A DNA stretch of 17,471 nucleotides from Phycisphaerae bacterium (lineage in GTDB: Bacteria > Chloroflexota > Anaerolineae > 4572-78 > J111): contig JANQQF010000052.1 of NCBI GenBank assembly GCA_028285035.1, forward strand, positions 1-17,471, read 5' to 3'. The position numbers and the translations under genes were made by a program. Positions 1 through 6,539 of the stretch are shown here, one piece after another (the stretch's first letter is position 1; the number at the start of each line of letters is the position of its first letter). The notes under the pieces were generated by a model, which did no database searches, was not told the origin of the DNA, and saw only the letters and a program-made list of their open reading frames with translations.

Positions 1-462
1 CGATACTTCGACGGCTCGGATGTGGGCTTACGAAGCTGGCGCGAAGATGTGCGAGGGGGACAGATTGATGAGGCGACCGGTGACATCTACCTGACCACCG
101 ATCGACGGTTTGACGTACCTGGTCTGGAAGGCGAAGGCACGGACATCTTCGTCTGTAGCCCGACCTCACTCGGCGTGAACACCGCTTGTGAGTTCAGCCT
201 GTACTGGGCAGGTGAAGAGTACGGCTTTGACCGAGACATCGATGCCTTCGCCATCGGCGGGGAGGTCGCGGTTGAGGTGACGGCCACCACGATTGCCTTG
301 GCTGACATTGAGGAAGCAGACTCGCCTGAAGAAGAGGATCGGGCTGAGGACGATGAAGACAACGAAGATGACACCGATGAGATCCACGATCTGGATGACA
401 CCAGCTTGGGGATTGAAGCGGGGACCACAACACTCTTCCTCCCGATTGTGGCAAAGCAGTAA
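1..462 (+). CDS. Secreted/surface protein, C-terminal fragment with LFLPIV tail
   Basis: The reading frame is already open at base 1 (codons RYFDGSDVGL...) and ends with TAA at 460-462, so only the last 153 residues are present. The start YFDGSDVGL, followed by EDV, DIYLTTDRRFDVPG, TDIFVCSPTSLG and FSLYWAGEEYG, resembles a repeat module (FDGSDVGL ... IYLST ... V.G ... D.F) that I associate with secreted proteins of Chloroflexota. The stretch encoded by about 310-399 is a highly acidic Glu/Asp linker. The very C-terminus is TTTLFLPIVAKQ, a hydrophobic LFLPIV tail like the short (Y/F)LP(L/I) endings of many exported Chloroflexota proteins, possibly a surface-sorting signal (inference). No catalytic domain is visible in this fragment and the function is unknown. 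A strong terminator follows 22 bases after the stop, so the gene ends its transcription unit. The frame and stop are certain; the family assignment is tentative. Confidence 0.85.
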   Translation, partial: RYFDGSDVGLRSWREDVRGGQIDEATGDIYLTTDRRFDVPGLEGEGTDIFVCSPTSLGVNTACEFSLYWAGEEYGFDRDIDAFAIGGEVAVEVTATTIALADIEEADSPEEEDRAEDDEDNEDDTDEIHDLDDTSLGIEAGTTTLFLPIVAKQ

Positions 463-484
463 CGGTCAATAGATTTAGTGAAAG

Positions 485-517
485 ACGGGGTGCCCAGATG
501 GACATCCCGTTTTTTTT
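485..517 (+). terminator. Rho-independent terminator
   Basis: An 11-base-pair stem (ACGGGGTGCCC at 485-495 with GGACATCCCGT at 500-510, containing one G-U pair and one C-A mismatch) closes a four-base AGAT loop. It runs directly into eight T residues (510-517). It lies 22 bases after the stop codon of the upstream gene, on the correct strand to end it. On the opposite strand no T run follows the stem, so it is not an obvious terminator for the convergent gene. Confidence 0.9.
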
Positions 518-530
518 CAACAAAGATAAC

Positions 531-557
531 CACGGATTTAGAGGAATTCACGGATTT
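531..557. repeat. Short direct repeat CACGGATTT in the convergent gap
   Basis: CACGGATTT occurs at 531-539 and again at 549-557, with GAGGAATT between them. The string resembles the degenerate CACGGATT/CACAGATT short-period tracts found between genes in many environmental bacteria. The remaining bases to 734 hold two copies of CGCTTTTTT (654-662 and 680-688) and no gene, and I see no convincing terminator for the leftward gene there. Confidence 0.5.
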
Positions 558-734
558 TTTGTAATAGCCAGAGACAGGTTGTAGTTGGTGTTACGTGCAT
601 TGCAGCAGCGAATTGCGGAAATCAACAAATAAACTCGTAATGTAAGTATAATTCGCTTTTTTCATCCATTCGTTGTTGTCGCTTTTTTGCTTATCTGCGG
701 TTCTTGCCGCTAGCAACACAATCGGGTTTTGAGT

Positions 735-3700
735 CTAATTCTCCACCGCTCCCAACGCCTTCAGCGCCGACCGCTGCGCTTCGGTGATACCTGTTGCCCC
801 GCTGATGTTCATTCCTTCATAGGGGCCGGGGATCTCCCAACTCTCCAGACATGTTCCAGTCGCTGGATTCCAAAATTTGATCGTGTCATCTGTGCCACAG
901 CTAGCCAAAGTTTGCCCGTCGGGGCTATAGGCCACATAAAGTACCCAACCGGTGTGGCCTGTCAAGACCTGACGGGGTTGCCCTGTATTTACATCCCAAA
1001 GCCGGATGGTTTGGTCATAGCTGCAGCTGGCTAGCGTTTGGCCATCCGGGCTAAAGGCGACGCCCTGACTTGTTTGCGTGTGCCCCTCAAGAATGTGGCG
1101 ACATTCGCCACTGTTTGTATCCCACAATCGGATGGTTGTGTCCCAACTGATACTAGCCAGGAGCGTTCCATCTGGGCTAAAGCGAATATTTTGGATGCCC
1201 TTCTCATGCCCAGTCAAAACCGTTCGAACCTGCCCAAGCGTTACATCCCATAGAATGATACTCTGGTCACCACTACTGCTAGCGAGGATTTGTTCATCGG
1301 GGCTAAAGGCCACAGACTGCACCCAATTTGTATGGTGTTTGAGTGTTTGTTTTAACACGCCCTGCTTGACGTCCCAAAGATAAATAATGTGATCCATCCC
1401 ACTACCGGCCAGAGTTTGACCATCAGGACTAAAGGCGATACCTTGTAGGCTATCTTGGGGTCCGTGCAAAATTTCTTGTAGCCGCCCGGTCTTAGCATTC
1501 CACAAGCGTACTGTGTGGTCATAACTACTGCTGGCCAACGTCTCTCCATCTGGACTAAACGCAATGTGCCACACCCAGTTTTTATGTCCCTGTAAATTAT
1601 AACGAAGCTGCTTTGTCGTTATATCCCATAACCGAACCAGCTCATGGGTGTGGGCACTGGCCAGCATTTGGCCATCAGGGCTGTAAGTGACCGCAGTGGT
1701 GACATTACTATATCCCTCAAAGGTCTGTCGTGGATAATGACCAGGTTGCTCAACATCCCATAGCTGAACAGTCTGGTCCCAGCCGCCACTGGCCAGCATT
1801 TGACCATTAGGGCTATAAGCTACGGTTCTAATCCAATGCTTATGTCCTTGTAAGATTTGCGTGGGTTGACCGGTCTCTACATTCCATAACCGGATGATAT
1901 GGTCATTACTGCCACTGGCTAAGCTCTGTCCATCTGGGCTAAAGGCCACGGCTTGAACGCCATGCGGCTGTGTTGTTAGGGTCTTACTGGGCGTGTTAGG
2001 ATAAGGTTGCGATTCCTCTAACCGGCTCAGATCCCACAAATAGATGGTGCCATCCTCGCCACTGCTGGCGAGAGTTTGACCATTTGGTGAAATAGCCACA
2101 GCATTGACCCAGCTGCCATGTTCTTGAAGGATGTATTTGGCTTTGCTAGAGGAAACCGAAGGGGTGGGATCGCTTAGATCCCATAGTCGGACTGTATGAT
2201 CTCGACTACCACTCACTAAAATTTGACCCTTTGGATTAAAGGCTACGGTTTGAACATTATTGCTGTGGCCGATTAACGTGTGATAGGTTTGCCCACTTTT
2301 TATGTCCCATAACCGGATGGTATGGTCATTACTGCCACTGGCTAAGCTCTGCCCGTCTGGGCTAAAGGCCACAGTTGATACCCCATCAGCATGACCTTGC
2401 AATGTTTTGAGTCGTTGCCAAGTGCCCACTTCCCATAAATAAATGACTTGCTCATCCCCGTGGCTGCCATTGCTAGCTAGGGTTTGACCATCGGGTGAAA
2501 AGGCTACGGTCAAAACGGTGGGGGTCTGAGCATCTAGCAAAGCAATCGGCTGACCTGTGGCCACAGACCATATTCGAATACGACCATAAACGCCGCCTGC
2601 TGCCAGCAACTGTCCATCTGGGCTAAAGGCAACGGAGTAAATAACATCGAAAATATCAGTAAAGGTTGAGCCACTGAGGTCGGCTTGACTAAAATTGACG
2701 CCAGGAAGCAGTTTGCCTTGTAGATCTGCCTGCCATACCTGTAGCCCGGAAAAATCATAGTTGCTTACCTCGATCTCAAGATAGAGCAGCAGATTGAGGA
2801 TGTTGCCTGCGGCATAGCTAGCCGGTAATGATGATTGGCGTGACTGATCAAGGAAATGGCGGCAAATCTGGTCAAACCCAGCCAGGCCCAGCTGCGCCTC
2901 GAGGCGTTCGGCAATAGGTTGGAGAATGAGACGGCGTTGGCTCTGGCGCACATAGGTTTTGGCTTGGGTGTGCAATAAGGCGTGGCTGTGCAACAAGCTC
3001 AACTGCCCTTGCTCAATCTCTTGGCTAATCTGCTCAACTAAATAATCAGTCAAGTATTCGATGATGACATTTTGCAGCCTAAATCCAGCTTGGTCTCGTT
3101 CCAGTAGTAAGCGTTGTTGGAGTGAATGGAGAGTTTCGAGTAATTCTCGTTGCCTTATAGGTCGGGCCAGAAGTGCGGTCAGGTCAGGTGGAAATAGCGG
3201 CTCACGGCTAATGGCCAGCCATAGCAAGATATCTCGCTCCAACGGTGATAGTCGGTTGAACTGTTCATCCAACACGCTACGAATATCATCAAAAATAGGT
3301 GTTTCTTCATTGAGAAATGCCTCAATACTACCAAAATAGATGTCTTGAATGGTTTGGCTAACGAGATTGAGGGCCAGTGGGTTGCCAGAATAGCGGCGGG
3401 CTAAGTGATGGGTCTCTATTTGATTTACGGTGACACCTTGCACCTGTAGAATTTGGTGAGCTGCTCCCACATCTAGCCCATTTAAAGCCAAACTTTGGAT
3501 ACCAGGTAGGTTGGTCTGCTTCAGCGAACGATTCTGTGGTCGTTCCCGGCTGGTCAACAACAAGCAGCTTTGGTGTTGGTGTTGGGCTATGGTTTCGATT
3601 AGCTGTCCATACGCCTCATAGCTAGAACGATATTGCCCGGCCAGACCGCTTTGTAAAATGGTTTCCAGATTGTCCAGCACCAGTAGACATCGTTTTTGGC

Positions 3701-4865
3701 GCAGATGATGCAGGAGCAGCGAGAGCTGTTCATCTAAGCTATCAGGATAATCAAACACAGGGCTACCATTCAAGGTTTGCAGTATGCTGGGCAGGATTTC
3801 ATCTAATTGGGGGGCATTGAGCAGCGAGTGCCAGGTGACTACGTCAAACTGAGGAGAGACAGTGTGAGCCAACTGAACCGCTAAACTGGTTTTACCTTGG
3901 CCGCCGATACCCAAAATGGTCACCAGACGGCAACGTTCTTCAACGAGCCACTGCTGCAACTGGGCCAATTCATTGCTACGGCCAAAGAAGGTTCCCATCA
4001 ACGGTATCTCTGTCCAACTAAGCTGGGGCGTAGCCGTTTGTGTTTGAACGCTTCGGTCCAATTCGCCCCGTCTAATCTTTTCGGCCAGCGCCGCTGTTTC
4101 TGGCGATGGTTCCATCCCCAATTCCTCAGCCAGAACTTGACGACAAATCTCAAATTGGGCTAGGGCCGCGGTTTGTTGACCCGTTTTGGCCAAAATTTCC
4201 ATTAACTGACTGTGAGCAACCTCAGACCAGGGTTCCAACGTTAACTGCTGACGAGCATATTGTTCGGCCAGTTGGTAATCAAGCTGATTGTGCGTATTCG
4301 ACAGATGATAACCCGCCAAGCAATTGAGCAGGCTTAACATCCGTAAATGGTATTTTTCCTGCTGTTCCAGCCGCCAAGCTTCAAATGCTTCGGCGTTTTC
4401 CACCCATAAATCGCTCAAGAACTCACCCTGATATAACGAAATAGCTTGAGATATGGCCTTTGCACAAGCCGGTATGTCTATTGGGGTATCACCTGACTCT
4501 TCTTTGTATTGGGTCAACAAATCGTCAAACACCTTGGCATCAACCCAGTGGTGGGCCGGATTAAGGTTGAGTTGAATGGTTTGACGGGTGGTGGTAAATA
4601 GCGGCGTATCGGCCTCAAGGGGGGCCAATAGCTGGCGTAATTTGGCAAACGTGGTGCGTAGATTGGTTCGGGCTTTTTGGCTGGTTTGGTCACCCCACAG
4701 TAATGTGGCTAGAGAGTCGCGGGAGTGAGGCCGGTTGGCTTCCATCACTAGATAGGCCAACAACGCCCGGGTCTTACTTGAGTGAAAGCCGGTTAAGGGA
4801 ACATCATTGAGAGACGCTTGAAACGAACCAAACAAGCAAACTTTAAAGGCTTCAGTGTAATTCAT
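735..4865 (-). CDS. SARP/BTAD - NACHT-like ATPase - WD40 regulator
   Basis: This is a 1376-residue multidomain regulator resembling AfsR/SARP-type STAND proteins. Residues about 7-90 look like an OmpR-type winged helix (FKVCLFGSF, then KTRALLAYLVMEANRPHSRD, then LRTTFAKLRQLL) and about 100-268 like the BTAD helical domain. An NTPase follows: FFGRSNELAQL near 293, Walker A GIGGQGKT (Lys325) and Walker B CLLVLDN (Asp398). Helical residues 430-700 are followed by a few pentapeptide-like units (WQADLQGKLLPGVNFSQADL), then 14 WD40 repeats at about 740-1345, enough for two seven-bladed propellers. The tail is GMNISGATGITEAQ...LKALGA. I chose the ATG at 4865 over an in-frame TTG at 4928 because the winged helix begins just after it; a GAGG lies 11 bases upstream, while the TTG has no ribosome site. 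It probably binds DNA in the cytoplasm after NTP-dependent, ligand-triggered assembly (family inference). It is divergent from the giant surface protein, a plausible target. Confidence 0.93.
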   Translation of the reverse strand: MNYTEAFKVCLFGSFQASLNDVPLTGFHSSKTRALLAYLVMEANRPHSRDSLATLLWGDQTSQKARTNLRTTFAKLRQLLAPLEADTPLFTTTRQTIQLNLNPAHHWVDAKVFDDLLTQYKEESGDTPIDIPACAKAISQAISLYQGEFLSDLWVENAEAFEAWRLEQQEKYHLRMLSLLNCLAGYHLSNTHNQLDYQLAEQYARQQLTLEPWSEVAHSQLMEILAKTGQQTAALAQFEICRQVLAEELGMEPSPETAALAEKIRRGELDRSVQTQTATPQLSWTEIPLMGTFFGRSNELAQLQQWLVEERCRLVTILGIGGQGKTSLAVQLAHTVSPQFDVVTWHSLLNAPQLDEILPSILQTLNGSPVFDYPDSLDEQLSLLLHHLRQKRCLLVLDNLETILQSGLAGQYRSSYEAYGQLIETIAQHQHQSCLLLTSRERPQNRSLKQTNLPGIQSLALNGLDVGAAHQILQVQGVTVNQIETHHLARRYSGNPLALNLVSQTIQDIYFGSIEAFLNEETPIFDDIRSVLDEQFNRLSPLERDILLWLAISREPLFPPDLTALLARPIRQRELLETLHSLQQRLLLERDQAGFRLQNVIIEYLTDYLVEQISQEIEQGQLSLLHSHALLHTQAKTYVRQSQRRLILQPIAERLEAQLGLAGFDQICRHFLDQSRQSSLPASYAAGNILNLLLYLEIEVSNYDFSGLQVWQADLQGKLLPGVNFSQADLSGSTFTDIFDVIYSVAFSPDGQLLAAGGVYGRIRIWSVATGQPIALLDAQTPTVLTVAFSPDGQTLASNGSHGDEQVIYLWEVGTWQRLKTLQGHADGVSTVAFSPDGQSLASGSNDHTIRLWDIKSGQTYHTLIGHSNNVQTVAFNPKGQILVSGSRDHTVRLWDLSDPTPSVSSSKAKYILQEHGSWVNAVAISPNGQTLASSGEDGTIYLWDLSRLEESQPYPNTPSKTLTTQPHGVQAVAFSPDGQSLASGSNDHIIRLWNVETGQPTQILQGHKHWIRTVAYSPNGQMLASGGWDQTVQLWDVEQPGHYPRQTFEGYSNVTTAVTYSPDGQMLASAHTHELVRLWDITTKQLRYNLQGHKNWVWHIAFSPDGETLASSSYDHTVRLWNAKTGRLQEILHGPQDSLQGIAFSPDGQTLAGSGMDHIIYLWDVKQGVLKQTLKHHTNWVQSVAFSPDEQILASSSGDQSIILWDVTLGQVRTVLTGHEKGIQNIRFSPDGTLLASISWDTTIRLWDTNSGECRHILEGHTQTSQGVAFSPDGQTLASCSYDQTIRLWDVNTGQPRQVLTGHTGWVLYVAYSPDGQTLASCGTDDTIKFWNPATGTCLESWEIPGPYEGMNISGATGITEAQRSALKALGAVEN
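1884..2372 (-). repeat. Near-identical WD40 blade duplication
   Basis: Bases 1884-1949 and 2307-2372 match at 63 of 66 positions (differences only at the equivalents of 1897, 1930 and 1932), offset by 423 bases or 141 codons. They encode the same blade core, VAFSPDGQSLASGSNDH, in WD40 repeats 3 and 6. The other blades share the protein motif but differ much more in DNA, so this pair points to recent duplication or gene conversion inside the propeller region. Confidence 0.8.
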
Positions 4866-4911
4866 GAGGTCGGTAACCTCGTTATGATAATCAATTGAGA
4901 TGGTTAGGTTT

Positions 4912-4917
4912 ATTGTA
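4912..4917 (-). promoter_or_regulatory. Candidate -10 box for the SARP-NACHT-WD40 gene
   Basis: On the minus strand this reads TACAAT, one mismatch from TATAAT, and would start transcription about 40 bases before the ATG at 4865. The best upstream -35 is only a weak AGACAG at 4939-4934 with a 16-base spacer. The leader contains an imperfect GAGGT...ACCTC inverted repeat at 4866-4880 covering the ribosome-site region. This is a plausible promoter, not a strong match. Confidence 0.35.
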
Positions 4918-4998
4918 ATACAACCCAACTCAACTGTCTGTCGTTAATTTGGGTTAATTACCCTTTTTCTCTTAGCGAGCATGGCCCGCTACGTTTTC

Positions 4999-5064
4999 GC
5001 TACGGTAGCTTGGTATTATACAAAAGCGACAAAAATACACCAAGGCCTAACAGGCCTGACAGGT
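4999..5064. repeat. Palindrome and 9-base tandem repeat
   Basis: GCTACGGTAGC at 4999-5009 is an 11-base palindrome around a central G, preceded by another GCTACG at 4988-4993. Downstream, AGGCCTAAC AGGCCTGAC AGGT at 5043-5064 is a 9-base tandem unit, two full copies and one partial. Such CCTGT/AGGCCT-rich strings resemble dispersed intergenic repeats, but whether these occur elsewhere in the genome cannot be seen here. Confidence 0.5.
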
Positions 5065-5110
5065 AAATACAACATCAGCCAAGTCCGCTTAAGAGCTCAG
5101 TTGACCTTAT

Positions 5111-5229
5111 GGGTGTGGTGAGATACTCCCCATACCCTACCTGAAGCCGCAGGCGGCGATCAGTGATATGTCCTGATTAGGACACCTGGTTTGTTAGGAC
5201 CCAATGTTTGGTTGAATTTTTGAACCAAA
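5111..5229. repeat. Cluster of four inverted repeats
   Basis: Four potential hairpins follow one another. The first, 5111-5137, pairs GGGTGTGG with CCATACCC (one G-U pair). The second, 5146-5157, is GCCGC-AG-GCGGC. The third, 5169-5184, is a perfect TGTCCT-GATT-AGGACA. The fourth, 5207-5229, is a perfect TTTGGTT with AACCAAA around a nine-base loop. TTAGGAC is also directly repeated at 5177-5183 and 5194-5200, 17 bases apart. None is followed by a T run, so they are not standard terminators. They could be operators or parts of a structured RNA; no known riboswitch was recognised. Confidence 0.55.
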
Positions 5230-5322
5230 TTGCCTCGAATGTCACGAGCAGTTATCTATTTCCTCAGAAATTGCCTTAATTTCATGACAAGATTGTCACA
5301 AAACTGCTCAAATTCCATGACA
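5227..5322. promoter_or_regulatory. Spaced direct repeats, candidate activator-binding sites
   Basis: AAATTGCCT occurs at 5227-5235 and 5268-5276, and a shorter AAATTCC at 5310-5316, spaced 41 and 42 bases. CATGACA occurs at 5283-5289 and 5316-5322, exactly 33 bases apart, about three helical turns. TGACAA-GA-TTGTCA at 5285-5298 is a perfect inverted repeat. The array ends just before the TATAAT box of the giant gene. SARP regulators typically bind helically phased direct repeats just upstream of the promoter, so the divergent SARP gene is the obvious candidate binder (inference). Confidence 0.45.
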
Positions 5323-5352
5323 GACAAATTATAGAATTAGTAATATTATAAT
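5323..5352 (+). promoter_or_regulatory. Candidate promoter of the giant surface-protein gene
   Basis: A perfect TATAAT -10 box lies at 5347-5352, giving a predicted start near 5359 and a leader of about 70 bases before the ATG at 5430. The -35 region is poor: GACAAA at 5323-5328 with an 18-base spacer is the best fit. A good -10 with a poor -35 next to phased upstream repeats is the arrangement expected of an activator-dependent promoter (inference). Confidence 0.55.
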
Positions 5353-5370
5353 AACGTAGTGAAAAAATAA

Positions 5371-5412
5371 ATGCTGAAATCCCAGATGATTTTATCAGCG
5401 CCCCTTGAATAA
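5371..5412 (+). CDS. Possible 13-codon leader ORF
   Basis: Within the predicted leader, ATG at 5371 opens a short frame encoding MLKSQMILSAPLE and ends with TAA at 5410-5412, five bases before the ribosome site of the giant gene. It has no good ribosome site of its own (only GTGA upstream). The same bases can form a weak hairpin pairing GCTGA (5373-5377) with TCAGC (5395-5399). It may be chance, or a translated leader affecting access to the main start. Confidence 0.2.
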   Translation: MLKSQMILSAPLE

Positions 5413-5416
5413 CGTC

Positions 5417-5422
5417 AGGAGA
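5417..5422 (+). promoter_or_regulatory. Ribosome binding site fixing the giant ORF start
   Basis: AGGAGA lies seven bases before the ATG at 5430, a near-ideal Shine-Dalgarno sequence and spacing. It supports 5430 as the true start, in agreement with the signal-peptide-like residues immediately encoded. Confidence 0.85.
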
Positions 5423-5429
5423 AATTTTT

Positions 5430-6539
5430 ATGAAACTCATTAAGCGTCATTCCACAAAGCTTTATCTGGCCCTAGCTGTGGCTGGATTGGCGATTTTGTA
5501 TGTGTGGCCGTCATTGGTGGCCGCTAATCCGCTCACGGCCCAACAGCATTTGGAGCGGGCCTGGAAATTAGCCAACGACATTGGGGTGTACACCCACCGT
5601 AGCGAGATTGTCCAGACCAGCCACCCCACGCCTCGGTTGGAAAATGCCGGACGTTCGCCCAGCGTGGACCAGATGATCCTCTCCGGGTTTATGAATTTGC
5701 CCGAACGTGAGATGCAGTTGACGATGGAAGGGTTGGATAGCCAGCAGCAGACGATGCAGATCAAGGTTGAGGATGGCCAGAGCTACAGTCGCCATCTTGC
5801 CTCTGACGAATGGACAAAGCTGGATGAAACCGTTGATATGTTCTCCACCGGTGGCGACCCGTTGGGCTTCTTAGTCGCAATGGAGAATATTCAAGAGGTC
5901 AGCGAGACCCAACCGCTGGTGGCTGAGGATGCTACCCTTGATGACTGGTTGACCAACCCGGAAGCGGTCTATCCAGCCTCCTATACGCGCTACACCTTTG
6001 ATATCAACGGGCGACGTTACGCGCAATACATCGCTACCCAAATGGAAGATACCCTCCGCGAGCGGGGTGAACTCCCCTCCGGAATCAACCTGGGCTTGGC
6101 GGACCAATATTTAGGAATGAAAGCGCACGGTGAAATTTGGCTTGACGAGCAGGGTTTACCTGTGCACCAAGTGGTGCATTTGGAATTCCCCGCCGCTCGT
6201 AACGCCTACGATTGGTATGAAGCTGAGATTACTACCACCTTCCAGGGCTGGGATATCACTGCCTTGGAAAATCAGCTTTTCTGGGCTATTCCCCGCGTGA
6301 TCGAAGATCCCGCGATTTTGGCCAAGGACCCAGGTTCTTTGTTGCCAACAGTCAAAGCGATTGACGCAGAAGCAATGCAGGTGATGGGCATCGTATTTGG
6401 CGTCAGCTTACTGCTGGCCGCCTTTGTATTATTTGTCTTCACCCACCGACACTCGAAGAAAATGCACGCTGGGTTTGCCTTGGCCATAACGGTTTCAATG
6501 CTTGCTACCCCGTTGCTGCAATCCAATCAAGCCTACGCC
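5430..6539 (+). other. Giant protein: N-terminal exported domain and membrane hairpin
   Basis: Residues 1-10 are basic (KLIKRHSTK) and 11-32 form a hydrophobic helix ending in LVAA, a possible signal peptidase site or membrane anchor. Residues 33-318 are an exported-looking domain; passages such as MQIKVEDGQSYSRH and WTKLDE loosely recall LolA/LppX-like lipoprotein folds, a weak guess. A second helix spans 319-338 (MGIVFGVSLLLAAFVLFVFT), followed by basic RHSKK and a third helix 347-370 ending NQAYAF. The basic turn fits a cytoplasmic loop, which places both flanking regions outside the cell. Confidence 0.65.

Noticed and set aside
87..551. 154-codon minus-strand frame over the first gene
   Set aside because: It is antisense to the acidic linker, giving a Ser-rich low-complexity product, and it crosses the terminator.
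691..712. Terminator hairpin GCGG-TTCTTG-CCGC for the leftward gene
   Set aside because: The stem is four base pairs and, on the minus strand, is followed by an A-rich rather than T-rich run.
4866..4928. Upstream in-frame TTG start for the regulator (adds 21 residues)
   Set aside because: There is no ribosome site before it, it overlaps the candidate -10 box, and the winged-helix domain begins right after the ATG at 4865.
4951..4970. Terminator at GGGTTAATTACCC followed by TTTTT
   Set aside because: The stem is only four base pairs and lies upstream of both divergent genes, where no transcript needs ending.
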